DNA from: Actinocatenispora rupis | GTDB lineage: Bacteria > Actinomycetota > Actinomycetes > Mycobacteriales > Micromonosporaceae | Reading direction: 5' to 3' | DNA length: 64,000 nucleotides | NCBI RefSeq assembly: GCF_016861975.1 | Contig: NZ_BOMB01000029.1 | Coordinates: forward strand, 62,001 to 126,000 | In this document: in pieces, positions 1 through 8,858 of the stretch | How the letters are laid out: each line of letters opens with the position of its first letter | Numbering within the stretch: the stretch's first letter is position 1 | The notes under the pieces: model-generated | What the model was told of the DNA's origin: nothing | Databases searched by the model: none | What the model saw: the letters and a program-made list of their open reading frames with translations, nothing else | Program-made: the position numbers and the translations under genes

Positions 1-1
1 C

Positions 2-829
2 ACCCTGGCCACCGACCTCAGCGGCGTGCTCGCAGTACTGGCCGCGTTTCGCGGTGACGCCGACGCGTGCCGAGCCCACTCCGACGACGCGCGCGCCGCG
101 CCCGGGCCGGACCTGCTGGCGCCCGGCCTCGCATGGGCACACTGGGCGGACGGTCTGCTGCACCTCGGATCCGGTCGCTGGGAGCGGGCGTTCTCCCACC
201 TCGACGCCCTCAGCCGGTCGCCGGCTCGCCACCACCTGCCCGGCAGGCGCAGCATCCCCGACCGTATCGAGGCGGCGACACGGCTCGGTCGAACGGCGCA
301 CATCGTCGACGCTCTTACCCAGCTCACCGAGTGGGCCGACCGTGTCCGGCAACCCTGGCTCGACGCGGTGGTGCTCCGCTGCCGGGCCATGCTCGCGCGC
401 GACAGCGACGCCGACGACCTCTACCGCGCCGCGATCCAGCGACACGAACCCGACAACCGCGGCTTCGAACGAGCCCGCACCCATCTGCTGTACGGCGAAT
501 GGCTGCGCCGCTCCCGCCGGAAGGCCGATGCCCGTACTCACCTGCGCGCGGCGCTCGATGTGTTCGAACCCCTCGGCGCCGTACCGTGGGCGGCGCGGGC
601 TCGCGGCGAACTCAGCGCCGCCGGCGGCGCGATCGCCCCGTCTGCCCCGGGTGACACGACCGTCCTCACCCCACAGGAACAGGCGGTCACCCGACTCGCC
701 GCGCAGGGACTGTCCAACCGCGACATCGCCGCCCAGCTCTTCCTCAGCCCCCGCACCGTCGCCAACCACCTGTACAAGGCATTTCCCAAGCTCGGCATCG
801 CCACCAGAACCGATCTGCCGGTCCCATGA
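2..829 (+). CDS. LuxR-family transcriptional regulator, C-terminal part (truncated by window edge)
   Basis: The reading frame is open at the left edge, so the true start lies outside. The visible 275 residues are rich in alanine and leucine with repeating helical pairs, as in the TPR-like sensor half of large LAL/LuxR regulators. The last 60 residues form a LuxR (GerE) helix-turn-helix: LTPQEQAVTRLAAQGLSNRD begins it and the recognition helix contains SPRTVANHLYKAF. An in-frame GTG at 26 is unlikely to be the start because coding continues upstream of it. It would act as a DNA-binding regulator in the cytoplasm. The target and the ligand of the N-terminal part cannot be seen. Confidence 0.8.
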   Translation, partial: TLATDLSGVLAVLAAFRGDADACRAHSDDARAAPGPDLLAPGLAWAHWADGLLHLGSGRWERAFSHLDALSRSPARHHLPGRRSIPDRIEAATRLGRTAHIVDALTQLTEWADRVRQPWLDAVVLRCRAMLARDSDADDLYRAAIQRHEPDNRGFERARTHLLYGEWLRRSRRKADARTHLRAALDVFEPLGAVPWAARARGELSAAGGAIAPSAPGDTTVLTPQEQAVTRLAAQGLSNRDIAAQLFLSPRTVANHLYKAFPKLGIATRTDLPVP

Positions 830-1210
830 CCGGGGAGGCCCGCTCTGTGGTACTCGGGCAAGGGCGTAGCGCATCTGGTCGTCGCGTACTGGTCCCGGAT
901 GTTGTGCTCGATCTCGCCGGCGTCGTCGCCGAGATCTGGCCGGAATCCGCCGCGCAGGGGAGCGCTGATCCGGCGGAGCTCCGGTCCGGCCCGAGAATCC
1001 CGCGCGGGCAGCCTTCAGGGTCACCTCGTGCCACGAGGAGCCGCCCGCCGATCCGGTGTAGTCGATCGTGACGGTGTGGTCGCTGACGCGCGGGCCGCGC
1101 GTACCCGCCGTCGATCGGCTGGAGCTTCGCCCAGCCGCCTTCGTCGTGGCCATCGTGGCCGAGGCTCACGGCTCTCCACATCCGCGCTCAGCGCAGTGCG
1201 CCGGTACGCG
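830..1210. other. Intergenic stretch with no supported gene
   Basis: This 381-base stretch between the LuxR-type gene and the hydrolase has open frames on both strands, but none has a convincing start, ribosome site or recognisable family. Short stretches on the minus strand near 1030-1165 look vaguely protein-like and may be decayed coding sequence, but I cannot name a family. Confidence 0.5.
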
Positions 1211-1789
1211 TCATTGGACTTGGTCGAGGAACGCCAGAGTGCGGGACAGCAGCAGTGTTGCGGCCTGTTCGCGGTAGGAGGGCAGCGTCGGGTCGGCGAA
1301 GTAGTGCTGGTCGCCGGGGTAGACGAACAGCTCGCCACGGTCGGCCTGGGCGACCACTTCGCGCGCTGCGTCCAGGTCACCCTCGCCGGCGAAGTACGGG
1401 TCGTCGTCCATGCCGTGTACCTGCACCGGCACGCCGCGCGGCCAGGCGGCACCGAACTCGGCGAGCGGTACGCAGGCGTAGTACAGCAGTGCGCCTCGCG
1501 CGCCAGGCCGGGTCTGCGCCAGCTTCTGCGCGGGCAGCACGCCGAGCGAGAATCCGGCGTAGACGACCTCGGCGGGCAGCGTCTCGGCCGCCCGGGTGCC
1601 GCGGTCGAGCACGGTGCCGAAGCCGATCTCGCCGACGTGTCCCATGCCGGCCTCGATGCTGGCGAAGGTGCGGCCCTCGAACAGGTCAGGCGTGTGCACG
1701 GTGTGCCCGGCATGGCGCAGCTCGTCGGCGAAGCCGGTGATGCCCGGGGTGAGCCCCAGAGCGTGATGGAACAGGACGATCTCGGTCAT
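1211..1789 (-). CDS. Dienelactone hydrolase family protein (alpha/beta hydrolase)
   Basis: A 192-residue protein with the compact alpha/beta-hydrolase fold of the dienelactone hydrolase family. The nucleophile elbow is GFSLG at residues 79-83 with Ser81. Classical dienelactone hydrolases carry cysteine here, so this is the serine variant. The likely acid lies in GMDDDPYF (residues 126-133) and the likely base is His162 in YPGDQHYF. I chose the ATG at 1789, which places the first beta strand (EIVLFHHALG) at the N terminus; an upstream ATG would add 14 poorly conserved residues. It is probably a cytoplasmic esterase or lactonase with unknown substrate. It stands alone beside remnants, so context gives no pathway. 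Confidence 0.85.
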   Translation of the reverse strand: MTEIVLFHHALGLTPGITGFADELRHAGHTVHTPDLFEGRTFASIEAGMGHVGEIGFGTVLDRGTRAAETLPAEVVYAGFSLGVLPAQKLAQTRPGARGALLYYACVPLAEFGAAWPRGVPVQVHGMDDDPYFAGEGDLDAAREVVAQADRGELFVYPGDQHYFADPTLPSYREQAATLLLSRTLAFLDQVQ

Positions 1790-1969
1790 GCGTCCTCCAG
1801 CTGTTCGACGGCTCCGCATTTGATCCAACAAATTAGTATATTCGAGTAGTCTCGATCAATAGCGCATCGTCGACGATGACGTGGAGGGACGCAGGGTCGC
1901 CACGACCCCACGAGTCGCGTTCGCCTGTGCCGCCACCATCGTCGACTCGGTACGGTCGGAACCGACCCG

Positions 1970-2150
1970 GTGCGCCGCACCCTGGCCAGGCCACGTCAGT
2001 TCCGGCGAGACTTCGACACCGTCAACGAGGCGTACTGGGACCTCTTCGCCGACCGCCCTCCTCCGAGCGCACCATCGCTGCCTTCCGTGTGGTGCCAGCT
2101 CTCGCGCATACGCAGCCGGCACAGCGGACCGACATCCGGCGGTGTTCCGA
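1970..2150 (+). pseudogene. Possible RidA-family (YjgF/L-PSP) remnant
   Basis: In one plus frame the stretch DFDTVNEAYWDLFADRPP resembles the conserved RidA segment that reads roughly DFxxVNEVYxxYF followed by PPARTT. The continuation SERTIAAFRVVPALA, which resembles the next RidA strand, lies in a different frame. Neither frame gives a full RidA domain (about 125 residues) with a start. I read this as a frameshifted, decayed fragment. Similarity is by eye only and could be coincidental. Confidence 0.3.
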
Positions 2151-2359
2151 CGGTGCGGTCCCGGTGATGCCCAGGCAAGCCGCCTCGGCCGGCACGATGG
2201 GCAATGAACCCGGCGCATGCTGCGCAGCCAGGTCAGAGGGTGGGGCGGGCGTCGGACAGAAGGGCGGCGAACCGACACGGGTGCTGTCTCGCCGGCAGGT
2301 GTCGGATCTGGTGCCTGCCCGTTCGTCTTGAGGGTGTGAGTTCTCGTCAAGAAGTAGAC

Positions 2360-2833
2360 ATGCCCTCAGTACCCCTCCCGCCGGTCCGCGACCTCGCACA
2401 GCGACGAGCCGATACCGTCGACCGTCTGGCCAGCGGGTTCCAGATGTGGCTCGCGACAGGGAGCGACGGCCACGGCGCCCACCTGATCCCGGTCGCCTAC
2501 GTGTGGGACGGGTCGACGCTGACCACCGCGACCTTTCGGCGTAGCCGCACGGTCGCAAACCTGCGGGCGAGACCGAGGGCGAGGGTGGCGATCGGGGACA
2601 CCGCCGACGTCGTCATGATCGACACCCGCGCGACGCTGCTCGACGTACCCGACATCGACGTCGCCTCGGCCGAAGCCTATGCACAGGTCTCGACCGACCC
2701 GCGCCACGCCCCGGACAGGTTCCTGTACGTCCGCCTGGTCCCCGAGCGGATCCTCGCCTGGAACTCGCTGACCGAATTCGCCGGCCGTACGCTCATGCTC
2801 AAGGGCTCCTGGCTCGACAGCCCCGTCGACTGA
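2360..2833 (+). CDS. PPOX-class pyridoxamine 5'-phosphate oxidase-like (flavin/F420) protein
   Basis: A 157-residue protein with the split-barrel layout of PPOX-class flavin or F420 binding proteins. The N-terminal strand pair FQMWLATGSDGHGAHLIPVA is followed by WDGSTLTTATFRRSRTVANL, which matches the phosphate-binding region, then RARVAIGD. The family includes actinobacterial F420-dependent reductases of about 130-160 residues. I selected the ATG at 2360 because the sequence before it in the same frame is basic, unstructured and cysteine-rich. It is probably a cytoplasmic oxidoreductase, and the substrate is not predictable. The gene stands alone between poorly coding stretches. Confidence 0.8.
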   Translation: MPSVPLPPVRDLAQRRADTVDRLASGFQMWLATGSDGHGAHLIPVAYVWDGSTLTTATFRRSRTVANLRARPRARVAIGDTADVVMIDTRATLLDVPDIDVASAEAYAQVSTDPRHAPDRFLYVRLVPERILAWNSLTEFAGRTLMLKGSWLDSPVD

Positions 2834-3125
2834 GCCCACCTGGGGCCACGCAACCCTGGCTCGTCGGGCCTTCACTTCCCGGCGCCATCTGGCCGAGCGG
2901 ACCGCGGAGTGCCGGCGCGCACGAGGGACCAAGGGGCGGCCACCGCGGTCGCTCGCTACGCCCCCCACTGCTCACCGGGGTCGGCGGCCGCTACGTCCTC
3001 GACTGCAACGAGACCGGCGCGGTCGGTCGCCGCAGCGATGCGACCGGATGGCGTCGCCCGCTACGCCCTCGACCTCGACGGCGCCGCGCTTCTGCACGAG
3101 TAGCTTGCCGCTGTGGCCGTGTTGG

Positions 3126-3353
3126 CTATCCGATCTCCTTGAAGATCTTGAAGGCGAGCCGAATCAGGCCATGGACGGCCACCACGGACACACCTGCCGC
3201 ACCGAGACCCACCAGCGCCGCCAGCAGGACCGCCCAGTCACTCGTGATGGCGCTGGCCGCCGCGCAAGCGGCGAGCAGAGCGGCGTAGAAGCCGGCAACA
3301 ACGCCGATGAGCTGCTTGCTGAACGCCGAGACCCGCGGCAGTCGCACCGCCAT
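3126..3353 (-). CDS. Small two-helix membrane protein
   Basis: A 75-residue hydrophobic protein with two predicted membrane spans: about residues 15-37 (LIGVVAGFYAALLAACAAA) and 41-64 (AVLLAALVGLGAAGVSVVAV). A basic tail ends in KIFKEIG. The open frame continues upstream, but the sequence there is low-quality and Arg/Pro rich, so I placed the start at the ATG at 3353. No family is recognised. The amphipathic basic ends are compatible with a small inner-membrane subunit or a phage-holin-like fold. It lies just downstream of a DNA-ligase remnant on the same strand. Confidence 0.5.
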   Translation of the reverse strand: MAVRLPRVSAFSKQLIGVVAGFYAALLAACAAASAITSDWAVLLAALVGLGAAGVSVVAVHGLIRLAFKIFKEIG

Positions 3354-3510
3354 GCTCAGCCTCGCTACGGCTCGACCTGTGAACACGAGCCCGCCTCCAG
3401 GGGCGATCGATCGGCGTGCACACCCGTTTGGCACACCGTGGCGAGTGCCCCGGGCAGGCGACAGGGCCTCCGGCCGTAGCCGGAGCTCGCCGGCGTGGGC
3501 GTGCGTGCAG

Positions 3511-3909
3511 TCACCGTTCGTCCCACCGGAATAGCACGTCGAAGTGGCTGAGGTCGAGTCCGGCGCGGAGTGCTCGGGGGTTGTGGCGCCATCGTCCGTG
3601 TTCGTAGGCGCGGTCGGCGGAGACCTCCACGACGAGGGTGGGGTCGGTCTGCCGGTACGGCAACGGGTCGGCTTGGCCGCCCCACCGGCCGAGCCACCCG
3701 GCGGGCAGTGGCTGCGGCCAGAGGTGCTGGATGTGTTGCCGACCAACCGATGGCGGGTGCAGCAGCGGTGCGAGTTCGGCGGCGACCGCTGCGTACAGGT
3801 GGGTGGTCTGGCCGACCAGGCGGAGGCGGCCGTCGAGATCGAGTCGGCCGAGCATGAGCGTGTCGGGGCGGGCGCGGCTGCCGGTGATACCGCCGACGAT
3901 TGGTTGACT
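3511..3909 (-). pseudogene. C-terminal remnant of an ATP-dependent DNA ligase
   Basis: The minus-strand translation starts right after an in-frame stop (3910-3912) with QPIVGGITGSRARPDTLMLG and ends at the stop at 3511. It contains LVVEVSADRAYEHGRWRHN, the hallmark of the OB-fold end of actinobacterial ATP-dependent ligases. The nucleotidyltransferase half, including the KxDG lysine motif, is missing, and the coding signal upstream breaks into other frames. An internal ATG at 3855 could start a 114-residue product, but that would be half an OB domain. I call it a truncated pseudogene. A short functional ORF cannot be excluded. Confidence 0.7.
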
Positions 3910-4196
3910 TCACCGTCCGCTCACGCAACGGACGGCTACGCCTGGACCTGCACCAGCTCGTGCCGGCCGCCACACTGTCGCCGGATAGAGCCAGTTCAGG
4001 CCGTGCGCCGGAATAGCAAACGGCCCAGTCGATGGAGCGTGCCGCCGATGCCTCCCGTCGCCGGCTGGTCGATCGGGCTCCGAGCACCCGGCGAACAGGT
4101 CTGCTGCGGTGCGCCCGCCAAGCCAGCCATTACCCGCCTGAACTACTCGTCAGCAGCGGCCCTGTGGTGTGGTCGGCCTGCGACACAATCCTGTGG

Positions 4197-4997
4197 ATGC
4201 GAAGGATGAGCATCTGGTTGGGCGGGTCAGTCGTCCTGGCGTGCGCGCTCATGGCCGTGGTGTTGTACCGGTCTGATCTTGAAACCCTGTCGTGGCTGGC
4301 CGGAGTGGGCTCCTTCCTCGTCGCTGTACCGTCGCTGGTGCTGGCCATCGGACTCGCCCGGACACCAACGACGACTGCCGCGCCGCCGGCTGACGGTCGG
4401 CCGGCAGGATCTGCTGACATCGCGTTGCCCGAACGTTTTGAACTGTCCACGCCCGCTATCCGGGCCAGTGAGCGGGCCTCTGCGGCGCTGCGGGCAGCGG
4501 CCGCAGGGGTAGGCATCCTCGCCGGTTTGATGGTGCTCACGTCTTTTCTTGGCAGGCTGCGGGGCGCGCTCGCGGACATGGAGCAGAATCCGGGCGGCGC
4601 TGCATTCTTCCTTGGACTCTTCCTGGTCGCCCTGCCGGTTTCGGCGGCTCACGGCATCTGCCGGCCAGCTGACCTCATTGTTGATATTGACCACCTGAGG
4701 GTGACTGACGAGCGTCGGCTTCGGTTGAAGGACAAGTCATTCACTCTGAAATGGAAGAGCATGGAGACCATCCGGCTGGTGGCCGCCCCACGCGGCAGCG
4801 CGGAACTGTTGGTCGTTACCTACAGGAACACCAGCAAGGGCGCCCGCCGCGCCGCGGAGCTCAGTCTCCCTGAGTCCCACGGTGGCTACGTCGTCGCATC
4901 GCTGGAACTGGGCAGAGCAGTCCCGGAACGTCTAACGCAGGCAGCCCGACTACGGGAGGCTTTGGCCCTTGTCGGTGGGGTGAAATTCCGGAACTGA
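4197..4997 (+). CDS. Membrane protein of unknown function
   Basis: A 266-residue protein with two N-terminal membrane helices (about residues 5-22 and 34-52), a polar linker rich in Pro and Ala, and two more helices (about residues 101-118 and 130-148). A soluble C-terminal half follows with alternating strands (LIVDIDHLRVTDERRLRLKD). The C-terminal part resembles membrane-tethered PH-like domains in that a short beta meander follows a helical hairpin, but no family can be assigned. ATGs at 4197 and 4206 are both possible and neither has a strong ribosome site. GC content is slightly lower than in the neighbours. Confidence 0.7.
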   Translation: MRRMSIWLGGSVVLACALMAVVLYRSDLETLSWLAGVGSFLVAVPSLVLAIGLARTPTTTAAPPADGRPAGSADIALPERFELSTPAIRASERASAALRAAAAGVGILAGLMVLTSFLGRLRGALADMEQNPGGAAFFLGLFLVALPVSAAHGICRPADLIVDIDHLRVTDERRLRLKDKSFTLKWKSMETIRLVAAPRGSAELLVVTYRNTSKGARRAAELSLPESHGGYVVASLELGRAVPERLTQAARLREALALVGGVKFRN

Positions 4998-5242
4998 GCA
5001 TCCTGCCAGGCGCGGTACCGATTCGCCGGGCGATCCAGGCTGCGGGCAACACGCAGCTGCGCCGGACTCGACCCCGACACCGTGAACAGCTCATCTACGG
5101 CGTCACCGCGGCGGGGGTGTCGGCGACCAGCCGGTAGCCGAACCCGGATCGTCGCCGTGTGCATCGATCGCGGCGTTGGTCACGGGGGTACAGCAGACGT
5201 GATGTGGCGGGTCGCTGGGCCGCGTCTGGATGGACGGCGTGG

Positions 5243-5620
5243 TCAGGCGTCTGCGCCGCTGGCGTTGTCGTCACCGAGGAGTTGCCTGGCGACTGTCATG
5301 GCGCTCATACCGTTGGGCCAGCCGGCGTAGAAGGCGAGGTGGGTGATGGCTTCGATCAGTTCGGCCGTGGTGACGCCGTTGGTACGGGCAAAGCCGATGT
5401 GGAACCGCAACTGCTCGGTCTTGCCCAGCGCGGTGAGCGCGGCGACGGTGATGAGGCTGCGGTCGCGCTTGGACAGGCCTTCCCGTTGCCACACCTCGTC
5501 GAACAGGACCTTGTCGGTGTAGTGAACCATCGCCGGCGCGAAGTCGCCGAACGCGTTCTGTCCGCCGGTCCAGCCGCCCTGCTGATCGTTTGCGTGCCCG
5601 GCGTTCTGCTGTTCGGTCAT
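5243..5620 (-). CDS. Carboxymuconolactone decarboxylase family protein
   Basis: A 125-residue all-helical protein of the carboxymuconolactone decarboxylase/AhpD-like family. Conserved landmarks are KRDRSLITVAALTALGKTEQ, the central helix LRFHIGFARTNGVTTAELIE and the end helix ITHLAFYAGWPNGMSAM. There is no CxxC pair, so it is the decarboxylase-type rather than the peroxidase-type AhpD branch. It is probably a cytoplasmic hexamer. It lies downstream of and on the same strand as the DHA2 exporter, across 240 bases. Together with the divergent cupin/AKR genes it fits a cassette for small reactive carbonyl or aromatic compounds. Confidence 0.9.
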   Translation of the reverse strand: MTEQQNAGHANDQQGGWTGGQNAFGDFAPAMVHYTDKVLFDEVWQREGLSKRDRSLITVAALTALGKTEQLRFHIGFARTNGVTTAELIEAITHLAFYAGWPNGMSAMTVARQLLGDDNASGADA

Positions 5621-5863
5621 GGCGTCGTCCCCTCTTGTCGGGCTTGCTGACTTGTACTCGTGGCTCTTGGCCGCGTACGAGGTCGAGGCGCACGGTGGCG
5701 GCGACGGCCCGTTCGGCGAGCATGGCCTTCAGGTAGACGTGGATGATCGCGTCGAGCAGCCCGGCCCGGCAGGGCGAACGTGACGTGCCCCGGTGTGCTG
5801 GCCGCCGGCGATGGAGTGGCGGTACCAGGCCCCGCTCGACGAGGTCAGCGGAGGTCATGGCAG

Positions 5864-7282
5864 CTACGTCGAGGTTGGCGTCGCGGTGGTGGGCAGGAAC
5901 AGGGCGAGCACGGTGGTGGCGGCGAGGACGGCAGCGGCGATGAGCAGGCTGGTGTGTACGCCGGTCACGACCGTGGTGGGGTTGGTGAGCAGGCCTCCGA
6001 ACACGGCGATGGCAAGCGCTCCGCCGATCTGGCGGCTGGTGTTGAACACCCCGGAGGCGACGCCGGCCTGCTCGTGGTCGACGGCGTCGAGCAGGACCGC
6101 GGTGGCGGGCGGGGACACGGTGGGTCCGCCGAGCCCGACCAGTACCATCAGCCCGGCCAGCAGCCACAGCGACGCGGTGGCCGGGAGTACTCCGATGGCG
6201 GCCAGGCCGGCGGTCATGAGCAGCAGCCCGGCCACGATCAACCTCTTGCGGCCGATCCGTTCCCCGATGCGTGCCGAGAACGGGGTGAGCGCGAGCCCGA
6301 TGAGCATCATCGGCAGGAACACGATTCCGGTGGCCAGCGCGGACAGGCCGCGGTGTTGCTGCAGGAACAGGCTGATCACGAACGGCAGCCCGTAGTAGCC
6401 GATCATGAACGCGAACCCGCTGGCCACGGTGATCACGACCGTGCGGGACCGGAAGAGGGACAGCGGCACCATCGGATGGGCGACGATCTGCTGAGCGCGG
6501 ACGAACCCGGCGAGTGCGATCACCGCGACGCCGAACGCGGCGAGGACGGTGGGTTCGGCGAAGCCTCGCGAACCGGCCTCGATGGCTGCGAACGTCAACG
6601 CGCTCATCCCCGACACACCGGTGAACTGACCCACCAGGTCGAACGGCGCCGGCCGCGGTGTCGAGGGCCGGGTTCGGGCCAGTAACAGCAGTGCGACCGC
6701 GCCGACCGGGACGTTGACGAAGAAGACCAACCGCCAGTCGACAAGGGTGAGAACGCCGCCGAGTACCGGACCGGACGAGGAGGCGACGGCGCCGCCCATG
6801 GCCCAGATGCCGACCGCGCGGCCGCGAGCCTTCGCGTCGGAGTACGCCTGGCGGATCAGGGCCATCGACGCGGGCATCATCGCCGCGGCGGCGCTGCCCT
6901 GCACGAACCGCGCCCCGATCAGGAACGCGAGGGTGGGGGCGAGCCCGCAGGCGACCGAGGCCAGCACGAACACGACCAGGCCGGCACCGAACGCGCGCTT
7001 GGCGCCCAGGCGGTCGGACAGCGATCCGGCCGACAGCAGCAGCGCGGCGAACATCAGCGTGTACCCGTCGACCACCCACTGCAGCCCGGCCACCCCGCCG
7101 CCGAGGTCATCGCGGATGGTCGGCAGGGTCACGTTCACCACCACCGCATCGATGGTGACGACGAAGAAGCCCAGCAGCGCCGCGGTCAGTGCCGCGCTGG
7201 CATGCCGCCGTGGTCTGGTCGCGGCACCGTCGGATGCCCAAGCCGGCGTCTCGCGGGTGGCGGTCGTGCTGCTGGTGGTCAC
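5864..7282 (-). CDS. DHA2-family MFS drug exporter (EmrB/QacA type)
   Basis: A 472-residue membrane protein with 14 predicted helices, as in the DHA2 drug:H+ antiporter family. Helix 1 contains LTAALLGFFVVTIDAVVVNV with the motif D1 Asp, then QWVVDGYTLMFAALLLSAG, and motif A follows as GSLSDRLGAKRAF. A loop with GRKRLIVAG marks the second half. It should export cationic or hydrophobic compounds using the proton gradient. It is transcribed divergently from the MLTR-type regulator at 7385, which is the probable controller. The N terminus before helix 1 is short and Thr/Arg-rich. Confidence 0.93.
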   Translation of the reverse strand: MTTSSTTATRETPAWASDGAATRPRRHASAALTAALLGFFVVTIDAVVVNVTLPTIRDDLGGGVAGLQWVVDGYTLMFAALLLSAGSLSDRLGAKRAFGAGLVVFVLASVACGLAPTLAFLIGARFVQGSAAAAMMPASMALIRQAYSDAKARGRAVGIWAMGGAVASSSGPVLGGVLTLVDWRLVFFVNVPVGAVALLLLARTRPSTPRPAPFDLVGQFTGVSGMSALTFAAIEAGSRGFAEPTVLAAFGVAVIALAGFVRAQQIVAHPMVPLSLFRSRTVVITVASGFAFMIGYYGLPFVISLFLQQHRGLSALATGIVFLPMMLIGLALTPFSARIGERIGRKRLIVAGLLLMTAGLAAIGVLPATASLWLLAGLMVLVGLGGPTVSPPATAVLLDAVDHEQAGVASGVFNTSRQIGGALAIAVFGGLLTNPTTVVTGVHTSLLIAAAVLAATTVLALFLPTTATPTST

Positions 7283-7384
7283 GCGACCCAGACAACCCCG
7301 GCTCGTGCCCGGGCGGGAGGGCGAGACAGGGGGGGGTACAAGTTCGACCTCCCACAGCCCGGCGAAGCTCGTAGCGTGGATCGC

Positions 7385-8335
7385 ATGCCAGAGCGATCAG
7401 CCGGCCGAGCCGACGTACGAGCGGATGACAAGACGGCGGACAGGGCCGCGATCCGTGACTTCCTGGCCACCCGCCGCGCCAAGCTCACTCCCGAGCAGGT
7501 GGGCCTGCCCAATGCCGGCCGCCGCCGCGTACCGGGGCTGCGGAGGGAAGAGGTCGCCGTCATCGCCGGCGTCAGCCCTGATTGGTACAACCGGCTGGAG
7601 AAGGGACACATCGCCGGCGTCTCCGACGACGTACTCGACGCGGTGGCTCGGGCGCTGCAACTCGACGAGGCCGAACGCCAGCACCTGTTCAACCTCGCCC
7701 GCGCGGCCAAGCCGACCCGTACCCCGCCGCGCCGCGTCAAGACACCGGTGCCGGCCAGCGTGCAGCGCGTGCTGGACTCCATGAGCGGCACTGCGGCGTT
7801 CGTACGCAACGGCCGCCTGGACATCCTGGCCAGCAACGCCCTCGGCCGGGCCCTGTACTCACCCGTGCTCGACCAGCCGGCGCACCGCGGCAACATCGCC
7901 CGCCTCGACTTCCTCGACCCCCGCGCCGGCGACTTCTACCCCGACCACGACGGGGCCCTCGCGGTTGCTGTCGCGCTGCTGCGTACCGAAGCCGGCCGCA
8001 ACCCCCACGACCCCGACCTCATCGCACTCATCGGCGAACTCGCCACCCGAAGCGAGGCGTTCCGTACCCGGTGGGGCGCCCACGATGTGCGGCTGCACCG
8101 CGGTGGCATCAAGACGTTCAACCACCCTGCCGTCGGGTACCTGGAACTGGCCTACGACTCCATGGAACTCGTCGCCGCCCCGTGGCTCGTGCTCACCGCC
8201 TACACCGCCGAACCGGCCACCGCCTCCGCCGACAACCTTGCGCTGCTGGCGACCTGGGCCGCCACCGAGGCTCACGCCGAGTCCGGCGCGGCGTCCGGCA
8301 GGCGCAACCCCACCGACCACAACGCGACCGACTGA
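7385..8335 (+). CDS. MLTR-type helix-turn-helix (XRE) regulator
   Basis: A 316-residue regulator. Residues 20-110 form an XRE helix-turn-helix (RRRVPGLRREEVAVIAGVSP then WYNRLEKG). The rest matches the MmyB-like ligand-binding (MLTR) domain, with LDILASNALGRALYSPV, FLDPRAGDFYPD and the closing HPAVGYLELAYDSMEL. In this family the second domain binds a small hydrophobic ligand. It is divergent from the DHA2 exporter and is followed by the cupin and aldo/keto reductase, so it probably regulates all of them. The ATG at 7385 is the first start that keeps the intergenic promoter free. A second member of the family lies at 38611-39444. Confidence 0.92.
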   Translation: MPERSAGRADVRADDKTADRAAIRDFLATRRAKLTPEQVGLPNAGRRRVPGLRREEVAVIAGVSPDWYNRLEKGHIAGVSDDVLDAVARALQLDEAERQHLFNLARAAKPTRTPPRRVKTPVPASVQRVLDSMSGTAAFVRNGRLDILASNALGRALYSPVLDQPAHRGNIARLDFLDPRAGDFYPDHDGALAVAVALLRTEAGRNPHDPDLIALIGELATRSEAFRTRWGAHDVRLHRGGIKTFNHPAVGYLELAYDSMELVAAPWLVLTAYTAEPATASADNLALLATWAATEAHAESGAASGRRNPTDHNATD

Positions 8336-8423
8336 GCCGCGGCCCATGGCCCAATCGCGGTCACGCCAGCGACTCAGTCCTGCGCCCGGCGACAGATCAT
8401 CCAGAACGAACGAAGGACACGAC

Positions 8424-8858
8424 ATGACCGATGGCGACTTTGCGCAGATCTTCCCGCTCGGCCAGACCAACGACGCTTTCGCCCAGTACTTCACCGGCGA
8501 GAGCTACCTGGCTCCGCTCGCCGCGGGCAGCGTTCCGGTCAGCAACGTCACCTTCGAGCCGGGCTGCCGCAACAACTGGCACGTCCATCACGGCACCGGC
8601 GGCGGCGGTGATCAGATCCTGCTGTGTACGGCGGGCAGCGGCTGGTACCAGGCCGAGGGTGAGGACCCCACCATCATGGAGCCCGGCACGGTGATCCGTG
8701 TTCCGGCGGGTACGAAGCACTGGCACGGCGCGAAGGCCGACTCGTGGTTCTCCCACCTCGCCTTCATCACCCCGGGCGACGGCGTCGGCAACGAATGGTT
8801 CGAGCCCGTCACCGACGAGGAGTACGGCAGGCTGCCGAGGAACGGAGCGAACGCATGA
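8424..8858 (+). CDS. Cupin-domain protein
   Basis: A 144-residue single-domain cupin. Metal-site motif 1 appears around NNWHVHHGTGGGGDQILL (His, His and a downstream residue) and motif 2 around PAGTKHWHGAKADSWFSHLA. The family commonly pairs with carboxymuconolactone decarboxylase-like proteins and aldo/keto reductases in quinone or carbonyl stress operons. A good start context is present at 8424. The stop overlaps the next gene's ATG, so the two are translationally coupled. Enzyme versus sensor function cannot be decided. Confidence 0.9.
   Translation: MTDGDFAQIFPLGQTNDAFAQYFTGESYLAPLAAGSVPVSNVTFEPGCRNNWHVHHGTGGGGDQILLCTAGSGWYQAEGEDPTIMEPGTVIRVPAGTKHWHGAKADSWFSHLAFITPGDGVGNEWFEPVTDEEYGRLPRNGANA

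Noticed and set aside
4886-5164. A 92-codon minus-strand frame (DELFTVSGSSPAQLRVARSL-like)
   Set aside because: Its first half is somewhat protein-like and may be a C-terminal gene fragment, but no family could be named and it overlaps the end of the membrane protein at 4197.
5640-5860. Possible coding between the CMD-like gene and the exporter
   Set aside because: A minus-strand stretch near 5680-5760 looks helical, but it has no good start, stop or family, so nothing is called.
7283-7384. A GGGGGGT/ACCTCCC inverted repeat in the exporter-regulator gap
   Set aside because: Arms have a mismatch and are part of a G-run. It is too weak to call an operator without comparison.
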